Shown piece after piece: positions 62,722 through 64,000 of a stretch of 64,000 bases of DNA. The stretch is from Planomonospora sp. ID67723 (GTDB lineage: Bacteria > Actinomycetota > Actinomycetes > Streptosporangiales > Streptosporangiaceae). Made by a program: the position numbers and the translations under genes. The number at the start of each line of letters is the position of its first letter. Position 1 is the stretch's first letter. Where the stretch lies: positions 586,001 through 650,000 of the forward strand of contig NZ_JABTEZ010000001.1 of NCBI RefSeq assembly GCF_015711605.1, read 5' to 3'. A model generated the notes under the pieces. The model ran no database searches. It was not told the DNA's origin and saw nothing but the letters and a program-made list of their open reading frames with translations.

Positions 62722-62860
62722 GGCTCCGTACGGCGGTGCGCCTCGGGGCGATCTTCCCTCGGTCCCGGGCCCCGCGGGGCCGCCACCGGTAAGCTGGGCC
62801 CAGAGTCCGGTCGTGCGCCCCTGTTCGCGAACGGACTCCGACGCAGACCACGGGGGTCAT

Positions 62861-63946
62861 GTGGCAACGATTTACAAGGGGCTTGACGAGCGTCGAAGAG
62901 CCGTTCTGGCCTCGGTCGCACCGGGAACCGCGCTCCGCGACGGGCTGGAGCGCATCCTTCGCGGGCACACCGGCGGCCTGATCGTGCTGGGCTACGACAG
63001 CACGGTCGAGAAGATCTGCAGCGGCGGTTTCGAGCTGGACGTCGAGTTCTCCGCGACGCGGCTGCGCGAGCTGGCGAAGATGGACGGCGCCATCGTGCTG
63101 AGCTGCGACGACCACAGGATCGTGCGGGCGGCCGTGCACCTGATGCCCGACCCATCCATCCCGACCGACGAGTCCGGGACCCGGCACCGCACCGCCCAGC
63201 GGGTCGCGGTGCAGACGTCCTTCCCCGTCATCTCCCTCAGCAAGTCCATGCGGATCATCGCCCTCTACCTCGACGGCATCCGCTACGTCCTGGAGGAGTC
63301 GGCGGCGATCCTGTCCAAGGCCAACCAGGCGCTGGCCACCCTGGAGCGCTACAAGCTGCGCCTGGACGAGGTCTCCGGCACGCTGTCGACGCTGGAGATC
63401 GAGGACCTCGTGACGGTCCGCGACGTCGCGGTGGTCGTCCAGCGGCTGGAGATGGTCCGCCGCATCGCCGACGAGATCGCGGGCTACGTCATCGAGCTCG
63501 GCACCGACGGCCGCCTGCTCTCCCTCCAGCTGGACGAGCTGGTCGCCGGGACGGAGACCGACCGCGAGCTCGTCGTGCGCGACTACCTCCCCACGGCCGG
63601 CCGCCGCGTGCGCAGGCTCTCCGAGGCCCTGCACGAGCTCGACCAGCTCTCCCCCGCCGGGCTGCTCGACCTGTCCCAGGTGGCCCAGGTCTTGGGCCAC
63701 TCGGGTCCCGACGCGCTGGACGCCCAGGTGAGCCCCCGGGGCTACCGCCTGCTGGCCAAGGTTCCACGCCTGCCCGCCACCGTCGTCGACCGCCTGGTGG
63801 AGCAGTTCTCCGGGCTCCAGAAGCTCCTGGCCGCCAGCACCCACGACCTCCAGGAGGTGGGCGGGGTCGGTGAGACCCGGGCCCGCCACATCCGCGAAGG
63901 GCTCTCCCGGATGGCCGAGTCGTCCATCCTGGAGCGCTACGTCTGA
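62861..63946 (+). CDS. disA: Diadenylate cyclase DisA, DNA-integrity scanning protein
   Basis: A 361-residue cyclic di-AMP synthase. The DAC domain (about 10-150) has the active motifs DGA ([11 protein letters not shown]) and RHR (GTRHRTAQR). A helical spine and a C-terminal HhH DNA-binding domain ([30 protein letters not shown]) follow; the C-terminus SSILERYV is typical. GTG at 62861 is used, since the conserved region begins there and GGGGG lies upstream; an ATG at 62813 is in frame. 139 bp after radA. Confidence 0.96.
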   Translation: MATIYKGLDERRRAVLASVAPGTALRDGLERILRGHTGGLIVLGYDSTVEKICSGGFELDVEFSATRLRELAKMDGAIVLSCDDHRIVRAAVHLMPDPSIPTDESGTRHRTAQRVAVQTSFPVISLSKSMRIIALYLDGIRYVLEESAAILSKANQALATLERYKLRLDEVSGTLSTLEIEDLVTVRDVAVVVQRLEMVRRIADEIAGYVIELGTDGRLLSLQLDELVAGTETDRELVVRDYLPTAGRRVRRLSEALHELDQLSPAGLLDLSQVAQVLGHSGPDALDAQVSPRGYRLLAKVPRLPATVVDRLVEQFSGLQKLLAASTHDLQEVGGVGETRARHIREGLSRMAESSILERYV

Positions 63947-64000
63947 CGACCGGGCCCGCCGAGCTCCGTGACCGCCTCCCGGACGCGTCCTCAGTCGTTG

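Noticed and set aside
63947-64000. Possible end of a minus-strand gene at the right edge (TCA near 63993)
   Set aside because: Too few codons are inside the window to support a call.

Overview
The window is high-GC DNA from an actinomycete, most likely a Streptosporangiales-type filamentous bacterium. The evidence is strong GC bias at third codon positions, many GTG and some TTG starts, lipoprotein and Tat signals of actinobacterial type, a hendecad-rich DivIVA-like polarity protein, and RadA next to DisA. The genus is an inference. The DNA looks chromosomal and compact (about 70 genes). I see no tRNA, rRNA, CRISPR array, insertion sequence or phage module.

Layout. 1-2.2 kb: a truncated SDR gene and a membrane-bound diguanylate cyclase. 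2.2-9.2 kb: a decayed beta-helix gene, then a LacI-controlled sugar locus (regulator, GH1 beta-glycosidase, two ABC permeases, lipoprotein binding protein). Four near-identical GAGAGCGCTCTC operators link its two transcription units. 9.2-13.7 kb: a SnoaL-like protein / multicopper oxidase / membrane protein unit, divergent from a NarL-type two-component system. 13.7-21.2 kb: mixed genes, including a GlxA-type regulator, a secreted protein built from an internal duplication, a DinB protein, an endonuclease Q-type PHP nuclease, a cold-shock gene with a long leader and a rhodanese-CBS protein. 21.2-25.5 kb: an SDR / acyl-CoA dehydrogenase / aminoglycoside-phosphotransferase-like operon divergent from a phosphotriesterase-family hydrolase. 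25.8-30 kb: a stand-alone CBM48 protein, a polysaccharide deacetylase lipoprotein, menB and two small-family proteins.

30-35.4 kb holds two clear regulator/operator pairs. One is TetR with a divergent VOC protein and paired operators. The other is MarR with a divergent FAD monooxygenase / DUF3237 / CocE-hydrolase cassette and a perfect 20-bp palindrome. 35.4-37.6 kb: LysE exporter, LuxR-type regulator and a membrane protein. 37.7-46 kb is the most coherent block: nine tightly overlapping minus-strand genes. In order of action they encode kynureninase, 3-hydroxyanthranilate dioxygenase, ACMS decarboxylase, aminomuconate semialdehyde dehydrogenase, a RidA-type deaminase, oxalocrotonate decarboxylase, pentadienoate hydratase, hydroxyoxovalerate aldolase and acetaldehyde dehydrogenase. 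Together they convert 3-hydroxykynurenine to alanine, pyruvate and acetyl-CoA. An IclR regulator is divergent from the block. Tryptophan dioxygenase, formamidase and kynurenine monooxygenase are not in the window.

47-64 kb: VanZ, a GntR regulator with a small partner, the hendecad coiled-coil protein, gamma-carbonic anhydrase, CsoR-type regulator, a glycosyltransferase with a coupled unknown protein, an EtfD-like membrane iron-sulfur oxidoreductase, a TetR / sugar-isomerase-like pair, a methyltransferase, PAP2 phosphatase, a MerR-thioredoxin operon, and radA-disA. I found no obviously novel defence or mobile system. The candidates most worth study are the kynurenine meta-cleavage operon, the MarR cassette, the duplicated secreted protein, the endonuclease Q gene, and the repeat or hairpin structures described below.
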